Assembly: GCA_017991835.1 (NCBI GenBank) | Contig: JAGOPY010000002.1 | Location: 207,562 to 271,561, forward strand | Source: Bacteroidales bacterium | Lineage (GTDB): Bacteria > Bacteroidota > Bacteroidia > Bacteroidales > JAGOPY01 | Length of the DNA stretch: 64,000 bases | Direction of reading: 5' to 3' | Part shown: positions 25,899 through 34,552 of the stretch, one piece after another | Numbering within the stretch: the stretch's first letter is position 1 | Layout: each line of letters begins with the position of its first letter | Position numbers and translations under genes: made by a program | The notes under the pieces: model-generated | What the model saw: only the letters and a program-made list of their open reading frames with translations | Told to the model about the DNA's origin: nothing | The model's database searches: none

Positions 25899-27407
25899 TT
25901 ATACGGTTAATATTTCTTCAATAATTGTACGATGGTTCGATAATCGGGGAACTTTATTCTGTCCACCCAGCTTGCCTTTGTTTTTCAGCCAGTTGTAAAA
26001 AGTTCCCGGTGCCATGATCCGGATGACCGGGGGCAGTAAAATGAGATCATGAAACCGTTTGGCTTCATAATCCGAGTTAAGCGATTTAAGGGCATTATCC
26101 AGTGTTTCCGTGAAATATTCCAGGTCGGGTGGAGGAGTGTCAAATTCTATCAGCCACTCATGAGCCACCTTTTTCTCTTTCTCAAGGAATAACGGCGCAG
26201 CAGTATATTCATTTACAACGGCGTGACACTTTCTACAGGCTACGGCCAGCGCTTTTTCCGCATTGTCGATGATCACTTCCTCACCAACCGCGTTGATGAA
26301 GTTTTTTGTTCTGCCGGTAATCCTGATCCTGAAAGGGTTAATGGATGTGAATTTGACAGTATCGCCGATCAGGTAACGCCACAGGCCGGCGTTGGTGGAA
26401 ATGACCATTGCGTAATGGGTTTCGGTATCCACTTCATCAAGGTTGCAGGCCCTGGGATGATCGTTGTCCAGTTCACTGACGGGGATAAACTCGTAGAAAA
26501 TGCCGTAATCCAGCATAAGCAGCAGTTCGCTGGAGTCGGAGCAGTCCTGCAGACCGAAGAATCCTTCAGAGGCATTGTAGGTCTCCATGTAATTCATCTC
26601 CCCGGCCCGGATGATCTGTCTGAATTGTTCCCGGTAAGGCGTGAAATTGACCCCGCCATGAAAATATACTTCCAGGTTCGGCCAGACTTCCATGATATCG
26701 CTCTTGCCCGTTTTTTCGAGGACCCTTCGCAAAAGCAGGAGCATCCACGACGGAACGCCGGAAAGGCTCGTCAGGTTGTGCGGAATGGTTTCATCGGCCA
26801 TCATCTCTATCTTTTCCTCCCAGTTATCCATCAGGGCTGTGCTTTTTCTGGGAACCCGGATGAATTCGGCCCAGAATGGCAGATTCTGGATGATGATGGC
26901 CGAAAGGTCGCCGTCATAGTACGACTCAGCGTTTATCTCACTGATCTTATGGCTTCCACCGATGGCCAGGCCACGCCCGCTGAACAAAGCCGTATTGGGA
27001 AAATTGTTGCAATAGAGCGAAAGCATGTCTTTGCCCCCTTTATAATGGCACTCCTCCAGCGATTCCTGGCTGACCGGAATGAATTTGCTCCGGTCGTCCG
27101 TCGTGCCCGACGATTTGGCAAACCAACGGATGTCGGTTGGCCACAGAATATTCTGTTTTCCCTGTCGCATCAGGTCAATCCGGCCTTTCAGGTCTTCGTA
27201 GGTGCTGACAGGTACCCTCTCCCTGAACTGGCCGACATTTGAAATGGACGAATAGCCGTATTCTTTGCCCCATTCGGTATCCTTTGCCGTTGTGATCAGC
27301 CTGCGGAACCATTCGGCCTGCACATCATGCGGGTATTTGATGAACAGGTCGATCTGGTGGATCCGCTTCTTGATCAGCCAGTAAAGTACGGAATTGATTA
27401 GCGCCAT
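25899..27407 (-). CDS. GH3 family acyl-acid-amido synthetase-like protein
   Basis: A 502-residue member of the GH3 superfamily, best known from plants, where it adenylates carboxylic acids such as auxin or jasmonate and couples them to amino acids. Visible signatures are the ATP-site segments KSSGTTDDRSKFIP (about nt 27085-27120), MLDYGIFYEFIP and WRYLIGDTVKF. Bacteroidota often carry such genes with unknown substrates. It leads an operon with a deoxynucleoside kinase and kdsB, which does not reveal its substrate. The length is slightly under that of the plant enzymes, and no domain is missing. Confidence 0.87.
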   Translation of the reverse strand: MALINSVLYWLIKKRIHQIDLFIKYPHDVQAEWFRRLITTAKDTEWGKEYGYSSISNVGQFRERVPVSTYEDLKGRIDLMRQGKQNILWPTDIRWFAKSSGTTDDRSKFIPVSQESLEECHYKGGKDMLSLYCNNFPNTALFSGRGLAIGGSHKISEINAESYYDGDLSAIIIQNLPFWAEFIRVPRKSTALMDNWEEKIEMMADETIPHNLTSLSGVPSWMLLLLRRVLEKTGKSDIMEVWPNLEVYFHGGVNFTPYREQFRQIIRAGEMNYMETYNASEGFFGLQDCSDSSELLLMLDYGIFYEFIPVSELDNDHPRACNLDEVDTETHYAMVISTNAGLWRYLIGDTVKFTSINPFRIRITGRTKNFINAVGEEVIIDNAEKALAVACRKCHAVVNEYTAAPLFLEKEKKVAHEWLIEFDTPPPDLEYFTETLDNALKSLNSDYEAKRFHDLILLPPVIRIMAPGTFYNWLKNKGKLGGQNKVPRLSNHRTIIEEILTV

Positions 27408-27512
27408 TTCGGATTTCTGCTTGTGCGATTCATCTTCAAAAATAACATTTTCGTAAACAAAGGGAGCGATTGTTCAAACTTTTTGCTTTAGCGCCGGAGA
27501 TGTAAGACCGGC

Positions 27513-28589
27513 TTATTTAGGCGCCGATTTCAGCAGGTAAAGGCCAATGATCCCAAAGAAAATATTTGGAATCCAGGCGGCCAGGTAGGGGGGGAGGTCA
27601 CCTACTGTTGCAAAAACAGTAGTCACCCTCATCAGTAAAATATAGGTAAATGTCAGTAAGATCCCAAGTCCCAGATGCATGCCGATCCCTCCTCTCATTT
27701 TCCTGCTGGATAATGAAACACCGATTAGCGTCATCACCAGGGTGGCGAACGGAGATGCTAAACGGTTGTGCCTTTCCATATCGTAATAAACGATCTCTTC
27801 AGCTCCCCTGAGCTTTTCCTTCCTTATATAATCCTGTAGCTCTCCGAAAGTCATCTCTTCATAATTCTCCTTTTTAATATAAAGCTCCGAAGGCATCAGG
27901 TTCAGTGTGGTGTCAACGCGGGTTCCATGGCTGATTTTTTCTTTGTTTCCCGAAATCTCCCGGATGGTGTAGTTCTGAATGGTCCACCGGCTGGTCAGCG
28001 TGTCCCAGATAATGCGGTCAGCCATCAATTTATATTTCATATCATGACCGTCATACTTTTCCAGAGAAAAACGAAATCCGGTTTTTGTTTTAATATTGAA
28101 ACTTTCGACATAAACATAGGTACCCGGTTCGATCTGCAAATGAATGTGTTCATCTTTGCTTTTCGACAGGTTCCCGAAATAGACATCGGTGAAAGCCCTT
28201 CTCTTCTGGTTTGTGTGGGGGATCAGGAAATTAGCCAGGTAAAAGGAGAGCAATGCCAGGAGGATAGCCGAGATAAAATAGGGCCTCAGCATCCGGTTGT
28301 AACTGATCCCGCTGCTCAGAATGGCAATGATTTCTGAATTTCCGGCCATGTGGGATGTGAAATAGATGACCGATATGAATGTGAAAAGATAGCTGAACAG
28401 GTTAATAAAATAAGGGATAAAATTCAGATAATAATCAAAGATTATGGCATTCAGGGGCGCATTTTTGGAGATGAATTCGTCGATATTTTCAGAAAGGTCG
28501 AAAATGATGACGATCATGATCAGCAGTGAAATGGCATAAAAGAATGTACCCAGAAACTTCTTGATGATATAGTAATCGATCGTTTTCAT
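27513..28589 (-). CDS. LptF/LptG family LPS export permease
   Basis: A 358-residue permease of the YjgP/YjgQ family. With an ABC ATPase it pulls lipopolysaccharide from the inner membrane to the LptA-type bridge. Three hydrophobic helices occur in the first 110 residues, then a periplasmic beta-jellyroll-like domain (about 115-255), then three helices at the C-terminus. The gene lies 42 bases downstream of tgt on the same strand; this pairing is common in Bacteroidota. Whether it is the F or G subunit cannot be decided from sequence alone; the position after tgt favours LptG. Confidence 0.88.
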   Translation of the reverse strand: MKTIDYYIIKKFLGTFFYAISLLIMIVIIFDLSENIDEFISKNAPLNAIIFDYYLNFIPYFINLFSYLFTFISVIYFTSHMAGNSEIIAILSSGISYNRMLRPYFISAILLALLSFYLANFLIPHTNQKRRAFTDVYFGNLSKSKDEHIHLQIEPGTYVYVESFNIKTKTGFRFSLEKYDGHDMKYKLMADRIIWDTLTSRWTIQNYTIREISGNKEKISHGTRVDTTLNLMPSELYIKKENYEEMTFGELQDYIRKEKLRGAEEIVYYDMERHNRLASPFATLVMTLIGVSLSSRKMRGGIGMHLGLGILLTFTYILLMRVTTVFATVGDLPPYLAAWIPNIFFGIIGLYLLKSAPK

Positions 28590-28631
28590 GGGTGTTTTGT
28601 AAGAATATACGCTGTAAAAGTAGAAAAATTG

Positions 28632-29762
28632 TCAGAGCCTCTGGGATAATTGCGTAACCATACGTTCTTTCCATCCTGAAAATTCCCCGCTGATGATCTT
28701 TTCCCTGGCCTGCTTCATCAGCCATAAATAAAAGGCCAGGTTGTGAAGACTGGCCAGCATAGCGCCGAGCATCTCACCCGAAATGATCAGATGGCGCAGA
28801 AAGGCCCTTGTACAGGTGCGGTCGGCAGGCAGGATACCAAATATATCGACAGGTTCGTGGTCGTCCTTCCACTTTTCATTTTTCATATTCATTATGCCTT
28901 CCGGTGTGAAAACCATACCATTGCGACCGTTCCGCGTCGGCATGACGCAATCGAACATATCTACACCTAATGCAATGCTGTTGAGCAGGTTGACAGGTGT
29001 TCCTACACCCATCAGGTACCGGGGCTTTTCTTTTGGCAAAATCCGGTTGACCAGATCTGTCATGGCATACATGACCTCTTCCGGCTCGCCGACCGAAAGC
29101 CCTCCAATGGCATTGCCATCAGCGTTATGCGCTGCTATGGCCTCCGCTGATTTTGCTCTCAGATCGCTGAATACACCTCCCTGGACAATCGGGAAAAGCG
29201 ACTGCTCAAAACCGTATTTGGGTGACGTTTCGATAAACCTGCCCATGCAGCGGTTTAGCCACCGGTGGGTAAGGTGCATCGACTCTTCCACATATTGCCG
29301 TGGCGCCTGGGCCGGCGGACATTCGTCGAAAGCCATGATGATATCGGCGCCGATGCTTCTCTGGATATCGATGACCGATTCGGGCGTAAATGTGTGCCTC
29401 GAGCCGTCGATATGCGACTGGAATGTAACTCCGTTCTCGGTCAGTTTGCGGCTATCGGCCAGCGAATACACCTGATAGCCGCCACTGTCGGTTAAAATGG
29501 GCCCTTCCCAGCCGTTGAAACGATGAAGTCCCCCGGCCGACTCGATGACCGGCATCCCGGGACGTGTATATAAATGATAGGTATTGCCTAGGATTATTTC
29601 AGCCCTGACAACGTCTTTCAAATCTTTGAAATGTAATGCTTTAACGGTTCCTGCAGTACCAACCGGCATGAAGATGGGAGTATGTATTAACCCATGCCCG
29701 GTTTCGAGGATTCCTGCTCTTGCATTCGACTGAATATCAGTAGCTTCAATTGTAAATCTCAT
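28632..29762 (-). CDS. tgt: tRNA-guanine(34) transglycosylase (queuine/preQ1)
   Basis: Tgt exchanges G34 for the queuosine precursor in tRNAs with GUN anticodons. The 376-residue enzyme shows LTDSGGYQVYSL with the catalytic-face aspartate, AFDECPP, GLSVGEP and MFDCVMPTRNGRNG with the nucleophile Asp. The usual zinc site CxCxxC...H is absent: the segment before RAFLRHL reads GILPADRTCT and has only one cysteine. Bacteroidota relatives show the same loss, so it is not damage. Its -7 box TATCTTTG is at 29780-29787, divergent from the glycosyltransferase promoter. Confidence 0.94.
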   Translation of the reverse strand: MRFTIEATDIQSNARAGILETGHGLIHTPIFMPVGTAGTVKALHFKDLKDVVRAEIILGNTYHLYTRPGMPVIESAGGLHRFNGWEGPILTDSGGYQVYSLADSRKLTENGVTFQSHIDGSRHTFTPESVIDIQRSIGADIIMAFDECPPAQAPRQYVEESMHLTHRWLNRCMGRFIETSPKYGFEQSLFPIVQGGVFSDLRAKSAEAIAAHNADGNAIGGLSVGEPEEVMYAMTDLVNRILPKEKPRYLMGVGTPVNLLNSIALGVDMFDCVMPTRNGRNGMVFTPEGIMNMKNEKWKDDHEPVDIFGILPADRTCTRAFLRHLIISGEMLGAMLASLHNLAFYLWLMKQAREKIISGEFSGWKERMVTQLSQRL

Positions 29763-29810
29763 TGTTAATAAAAAATGATCAAAGATAAATTTTATTCCTG
29801 CCGGATTAAA

Positions 29811-29818
29811 TAATTTTG
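29811..29818 (+). promoter_or_regulatory. -7 promoter box of the glycosyltransferase gene, near the start codon
   Basis: TAATTTTG ends 9 bases before the ATG at 29828. It lies back-to-back with the tgt box at 29780-29787, so the 65-base gap carries two divergent promoters. Confidence 0.45.
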
Positions 29819-29827
29819 TTTTTGAGA

Positions 29828-30970
29828 ATGATTGAGTTTCCTTTTAAACCATCGGTGCATGAGATACTGCCCTTCGCAGTGTTTATCCTTTTCGGGATAA
29901 CATGGCTCATTCAGATGGTATACTACTGGGGAATCTTCAGCAGGCTTGCATTTTTCAGACGTAAAGCCACTACTGCGGATACCCCGCCCGTATCGGTCAT
30001 TATTTGTGCTAAAAATGAATACCGGAACCTGATCCAGAATCTTCCGCTGATCCTGGAACAGGACTATCCCGATTACGAAGTCATTGTCGTTAACGACGCA
30101 TCGGATGACGATACGATCGAACTGCTGAGTTCTTTTACCCGGAAATATAGCCATCTCAGAATATTTAACCTGGAACAGAACCTCAATTTTTTCTCCGGCA
30201 AGAAGTTTCCGCTTTCGCTGGGAATAAAATCCGCCAGGCACGAAATCGTGCTTCTCACCGACGCCGATTGCCAGCCTTCCGGCAAGGAGTGGATCCGGAA
30301 AATGATGGAGAATTACGGGCCAGGGACCGAAATAGTGCTGGGCTACGGAACTTTCAGAAAAACAGCAGGCTTTCTCAACCAGATCATCCGCTACGACGCA
30401 TTCCTGGTTGCCGTTCAGTACCTGTCGTTTGCCCTCTCCGGCTCGCCTTATATGGGTGTTGGCCGGAACTTGTCTTACAAAAAAAACCTCTTCTTTAAAA
30501 ACGGCGGCTTCATCTCTCATTATAAACTCAAATCCGGCGACGATGACCTGTTCATTAACCGGGTGGCCCGCCGGAGAAATACTCGGATTGAGATACATCC
30601 TGATGCTCATACCATTTCATCGCCCAAGTCAGGATTTTACCAGTGGATCCTGCAAAAAAGAAGACATTATACAACCGCAAGATTTTACCGGCCTGCATTC
30701 AAGTTTTTGCTCTCGCTGGGATACGTCTCCAAGTTGTTGCTCTACCTTTCATTTATCGCACTGATGGTGGTCCGCTACAACTGGATGATTGTCCTGGCCG
30801 CTTTTTCGCTGTTTTTTATCAGCCACTGGATCATCCTCTCTTTTGCTGCTAATAAAATGAAAGAGAACGATCTGGCGGTATTATCTCCCATCTACGAGGT
30901 GCTGCTATTGATTATCAGCCCGTTACTTTATATTTCCAATATCGTTCACAAACAGGAGAGATGGAAATAA
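29828..30970 (+). CDS. Family 2 glycosyltransferase, membrane-bound
   Basis: A 380-residue GT-A-fold enzyme that would transfer sugar from a nucleotide sugar at the inner membrane. An N-terminal helix (about 10-35) precedes the catalytic domain with VSVIICAKNE, VNDASDDDT, the metal motif TDADC (about nt 30258-30273), a GDDDLF acceptor-site motif and QKRRHYT in place of QxxRW. Two or three helices close the C-terminus. The start is set at the ATG at 29828, because TTG codons upstream fall inside the -7 box. The stop overlaps the sigma-factor gene by 10 bases. The product polymer is unknown. Confidence 0.85.
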   Translation: MIEFPFKPSVHEILPFAVFILFGITWLIQMVYYWGIFSRLAFFRRKATTADTPPVSVIICAKNEYRNLIQNLPLILEQDYPDYEVIVVNDASDDDTIELLSSFTRKYSHLRIFNLEQNLNFFSGKKFPLSLGIKSARHEIVLLTDADCQPSGKEWIRKMMENYGPGTEIVLGYGTFRKTAGFLNQIIRYDAFLVAVQYLSFALSGSPYMGVGRNLSYKKNLFFKNGGFISHYKLKSGDDDLFINRVARRRNTRIEIHPDAHTISSPKSGFYQWILQKRRHYTTARFYRPAFKFLLSLGYVSKLLLYLSFIALMVVRYNWMIVLAAFSLFFISHWIILSFAANKMKENDLAVLSPIYEVLLLIISPLLYISNIVHKQERWK

Positions 30971-31581
30971 ACCAGCGGATGACCGGTAAAGCGATCAGGG
31001 ATTTTGACCTGGTTAAAGCTGCCCTGGAAAAGGGAGACCAGAACGCCTATGCCGAACTGATGAAGAATTACCGTGACGCTTTGTATTTCATGATGCTGAA
31101 AATGACCAATAATCCGCATGATGCGGAAGACCTTACTATTGAGGCCTTTGGAAAAGCTTTCAGGAATCTGCGTCAGTATACTCCGGATTATGCTTTCAGT
31201 ACATGGCTCTTCAAGATCGCCTCAAATAATTGCATCGATTTTATCCGCAAGAGAAAACTGAATGAAAATATCTCATTCAATCTGAATGACTTACCGGATT
31301 CCGGTGACGGACTGGCCGATATACTTCCTACGACATCCAGGAATCCGGAAGAAGATATCATCCGGAAACAAAAAATTGAAACCCTGCGCCTTGTGATCGA
31401 TAAACTCAAACCGAACTACCGCAGGCTGATCGAATTAAGGTATTACGAGGAGAAATCGTACGAGGAGATATCGGAGGCACTTGATCTCCCCATTGGTACG
31501 GTTAAAGCTCAGCTCTTCAGGGCCAGGGAATTTCTTTATCACTTTCTGAGTAACCGTCACGACAAACTATACGAGGAGTGA
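30961..31581 (+). CDS. ECF-type RNA polymerase sigma factor
   Basis: A 206-residue sigma-70 family protein with region 2 (about 20-95, including DAEDLTIEAFGKAF and FSTWLFKIASNNCIDFIRK) and region 4 (about 140-200, with YYEEKSYEEISEALDLPIGTVKAQLFRARE). An acidic/serine linker of about 40 residues joins them. Its ATG lies inside the end of the glycosyltransferase gene, so it is translationally coupled to it. No anti-sigma gene is adjacent; the next gene, with its own promoter, is a coiled-coil lipoprotein. Target promoters are unknown. Confidence 0.9.
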   Translation: MEINQRMTGKAIRDFDLVKAALEKGDQNAYAELMKNYRDALYFMMLKMTNNPHDAEDLTIEAFGKAFRNLRQYTPDYAFSTWLFKIASNNCIDFIRKRKLNENISFNLNDLPDSGDGLADILPTTSRNPEEDIIRKQKIETLRLVIDKLKPNYRRLIELRYYEEKSYEEISEALDLPIGTVKAQLFRAREFLYHFLSNRHDKLYEE

Positions 31582-31612
31582 TCCCGGAAATCAATATTTT
31601 TTATTCGGATAA

Positions 31613-31620
31613 TATATTTG
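31613..31620 (+). promoter_or_regulatory. -7 promoter box of the coiled-coil lipoprotein gene
   Basis: TATATTTG lies 45 bases before the ATG at 31665 and 32 bases after the sigma-factor stop, so this gene and hutU have their own transcript. Confidence 0.5.
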
Positions 31621-31664
31621 TATTAATTTAGTTATTTCGAATGAGTTAATTAAAACTTCAGCAC

Positions 31665-32540
31665 ATGAAAAGACTTAAGATTTTGATCATTATTCTGATG
31701 GGAGCATTGATGATCACTTCCTGTGGTAAGAAAAAAGAACAGCAGATTCTGGATCTCCAGGCAAAAAATGCCGAATTACTGGCAGAATCCAACCGGAAAG
31801 ACTCACTGATGAACGAATTATTTACTTCGATTAATGACATTGAAAGGAACCTGGCGGATGTCACGGCCCGTGAAAAGCTGATCACCGATGCACCCGTATC
31901 GGAGCAGCGGATGAACGAAGATGTACGCACAAAAATTATGGATGAGATTATCCTCATCAATAACATAATGGAAGAAAATAAAAAGCAGATTGCCGCTTTA
32001 AAAGACCAGCTGAAGAAATCAGGCGCCAAAGTGGCTGCTCTTCAGGAAACCATCAATCTTTTAACCCAGCGCCTCGAAGAAAAAGAAATGGAGATTGCTG
32101 ACCTGAAAAATCAGCTTGTACGTCAAAATTTCAGAATTGAAGAATTGAATGCTACCGTTGATACCCTTCAGGAGGAAAAAGCCTCGCAGTCGAGGATCAT
32201 CAGTCAGCAGGACGCCCTCATCGGGGAGATGAACACGATCTGGTACGTTTCAGGTCCGAAAAAAGAACTTCTGGAAAAAGGGATAATCGAGAAAGCCGGG
32301 GGAATGTTGAGCGGAAAAATGAAGATGAGCGACCTGATCAACCCGGGATATTTCGTTACCGCCGATATGCGGAAGATTTCGGTAATACCTTTTGAAGGTG
32401 ACAAAGCGGAAATGGTAACGGTTCATCCCGAAGGTTCATACAAATTTTTGATGGAAGGCGATACATTTAAAGGGATTGAGATTCTGAATCCGGGGGAATT
32501 CTGGAAGTCATCCCGCTTTCTGGTGATTATGACTAAATGA
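31665..32540 (+). CDS. Coiled-coil lipoprotein of unknown function
   Basis: I do not recognise a named family. The 291-residue product has a lipoprotein signal ending at C20 (MITSC), then a long charged coiled-coil (about 25-180) with heptad-like Leu/Ile spacing, and a compact C-terminal domain (about 185-291) rich in beta-forming residues that begins NTIWYVSGPKKELLEKG. Related Bacteroidota proteins combine coiled coil and this C-terminal domain. Its 3' end overlaps the urocanase start by 4 bases (ATGA), yet the functional link is unclear. Confidence 0.7.
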   Translation: MKRLKILIIILMGALMITSCGKKKEQQILDLQAKNAELLAESNRKDSLMNELFTSINDIERNLADVTAREKLITDAPVSEQRMNEDVRTKIMDEIILINNIMEENKKQIAALKDQLKKSGAKVAALQETINLLTQRLEEKEMEIADLKNQLVRQNFRIEELNATVDTLQEEKASQSRIISQQDALIGEMNTIWYVSGPKKELLEKGIIEKAGGMLSGKMKMSDLINPGYFVTADMRKISVIPFEGDKAEMVTVHPEGSYKFLMEGDTFKGIEILNPGEFWKSSRFLVIMTK

Positions 32541-34552
32541 TGATGAAATTGATTGATTTTCAAAAAGCTATAGCAACTGGTATCGGAGATGTCCTGCCCG
32601 AACCGAAGCCTTATGATAGAAGTGTAAGCCACGCACCCAGAAGAAAAGACATCCTGACGCCGGAAGAGAAAAGGCTGGCTCTGCGCAATGCTCTTCGCTA
32701 TTTTAAACCGGAACATCATCCGGTGCTGGCATCCGAATTTGCGACAGAACTTGAGAGATTCGGCCGCATTTACATGTACCGGTTCAGGCCGGATTACCCG
32801 ATGTTTGCACGACCCATCGGCGAATATCCCCATCGCTCTTTGCAGGCCGCCGCCATTATGCTGATGATCCAGAATAACCTCGATCCGGCTGTTGCGCAGC
32901 ATCCGCATGAACTGATCACCTATGGGGGTAACGGGGCTGTATTTCAAAACTGGGCGCAGTACCTGCTGACAATGAGATATTTGTCGGAAATGACCAATGA
33001 ACAGACCTTGGTAATGTATTCGGGTCATCCGCTCGGCTTATTTCCGTCTCACCCCGATGCACCCAGGGTGGTGGTTACCAATGGAATGGTCATTCCGAAT
33101 TATTCTTCGCAGGACGATTACGAAAGATTTAATGCGCTCGGCGTTTCGCAATATGGGCAGATGACAGCCGGTTCGTACATGTACATCGGCCCGCAGGGGA
33201 TTGTGCACGGTACAACGATCACCATCCTCAATGCAGGACGCAGGCTTGATCCGGGAAACGGAAGCCTGGCAGGTACGGTTTTTGTTACTTCCGGCCTGGG
33301 CGGTATGTCGGGTGCGCAGGCTAAAGCAGCGGTAATTGCCGGCGCAGTGGGAGTTGTTGCAGAAGTTAACCCCGCGGCAGTCAGTAAAAGGCATGAACAG
33401 GGATGGGTAGACGAAGTGTTCACTGATCTTGACCTGTTACTCGCCAGGATTCAAAAAGCCAGAACCCTCCGGGAAGCCGTTTCCATTGCTTACCAGGGAA
33501 ATATTGTCGACCTGTGGGAAAAGATGGCGGAACAGCAATTTGACGTGGAACTGGGCTCCGATCAGACCTCGCTGCATAACCCCTGGGCAGGCGGGTATTA
33601 CCCGGCCGGGATCACTTTTGAAGAATCTAACCGCCTGATGGCGGAAGATCCGGTCCGTTTCAGGGAATTGGTGAAAGGATCGCTCATCCGCCAGGTGAAA
33701 GCTATTAACACCCTTGCAGCCAGGGGAATGTACTTCTGGGATTACGGCAATGCCTTCCTGCTGGAGTCGGGAAGGGCCGGGGCGGATGTCTTCCGCCCCG
33801 ACGGTGGTTACCGGTACCAGTCATACGTTCAGGATATTATGGGCCCGATCTGCTTTGACTACGGTTTCGGCCCGTTCCGCTGGGTTTGTACTTCCGGCAG
33901 ACCGGAAGACCTGCGAACGACAGACAGGATTGCCGCAGAGGTACTCGAACAGCTTTATTCAGGTGCTCCGCCGGAAATTAAGATGCAACTCAGCGATAAC
34001 ATACTCTGGATAAAGTCTGCCGAAGAAAATAAACTCGTCGTCGGTTCACAGGCACGCATTCTTTATGCCGATGCCGAGGGCAGGATCAGGATCGCCGAAG
34101 CGTTTAACCGGGCCATCCGGGATGGGCTGATCTCTGCCCCGGTGGTCCTGGGCCGCGACCATCACGATGTTTCAGGCACCGACTCGCCTTACCGTGAAAC
34201 TTCGAATATCTATGACGGATCCCGGTTTACGGCCGATATGGCTGTTCAGAACGTTATCGGCGACAGTTTCCGGGGGGCTACATGGGTTTCGCTCCATAAC
34301 GGGGGCGGCGTCGGCTGGGGTGAAGTGATCAACGGAGGATTCGGCATGCTTCTCGACGGATCGGCTGATGCATCCCGCCGCCTGAAAAATATGCTCTTCT
34401 GGGACGTCAATAATGGCATTGCACGCCGGAGCTGGGCACGGAATCCGGAAGCTGTCTTTGCCATCCGGAAAGCAATGGAGGCAGAGCCACTTCTGAAAGT
34501 AACCCTGCCTCACATGACAGATAATGATATGATCGAAAAGGCTTTTACCTGA
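32537..34552 (+). CDS. hutU: Urocanate hydratase
   Basis: HutU converts urocanate to imidazolone propionate in histidine breakdown, using tightly bound NAD+ as electrophile. The 671-residue protein is the long form usual in Bacteroidota (classical enzymes have about 550). It contains the YGGNGAVFQNW segment near nt 32925, the glycine-rich NAD-binding GLGGMSGAQAKA (about nt 33294) and C-terminal WVSLHNGGGVGWGEV. The first three codons are ATG; the frame overlaps the upstream lipoprotein stop. No hutH, hutI or ftcD is nearby, so the pathway genes must be elsewhere. The stop overlaps the convergent T9SS gene by 8 bases. Confidence 0.95.
   Translation: MMMKLIDFQKAIATGIGDVLPEPKPYDRSVSHAPRRKDILTPEEKRLALRNALRYFKPEHHPVLASEFATELERFGRIYMYRFRPDYPMFARPIGEYPHRSLQAAAIMLMIQNNLDPAVAQHPHELITYGGNGAVFQNWAQYLLTMRYLSEMTNEQTLVMYSGHPLGLFPSHPDAPRVVVTNGMVIPNYSSQDDYERFNALGVSQYGQMTAGSYMYIGPQGIVHGTTITILNAGRRLDPGNGSLAGTVFVTSGLGGMSGAQAKAAVIAGAVGVVAEVNPAAVSKRHEQGWVDEVFTDLDLLLARIQKARTLREAVSIAYQGNIVDLWEKMAEQQFDVELGSDQTSLHNPWAGGYYPAGITFEESNRLMAEDPVRFRELVKGSLIRQVKAINTLAARGMYFWDYGNAFLLESGRAGADVFRPDGGYRYQSYVQDIMGPICFDYGFGPFRWVCTSGRPEDLRTTDRIAAEVLEQLYSGAPPEIKMQLSDNILWIKSAEENKLVVGSQARILYADAEGRIRIAEAFNRAIRDGLISAPVVLGRDHHDVSGTDSPYRETSNIYDGSRFTADMAVQNVIGDSFRGATWVSLHNGGGVGWGEVINGGFGMLLDGSADASRRLKNMLFWDVNNGIARRSWARNPEAVFAIRKAMEAEPLLKVTLPHMTDNDMIEKAFT

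Noticed and set aside
26223..27242. Open frame of about 339 codons opposite the GH3 gene
   Set aside because: It is an antisense shadow of a clear enzyme gene and shows no domain.
27407..27512. Intrinsic terminator between lptG and the GH3 gene
   Set aside because: A GCCGG/CCGGC stem with a ten-base loop is present but no T-tract follows, so support is too weak.
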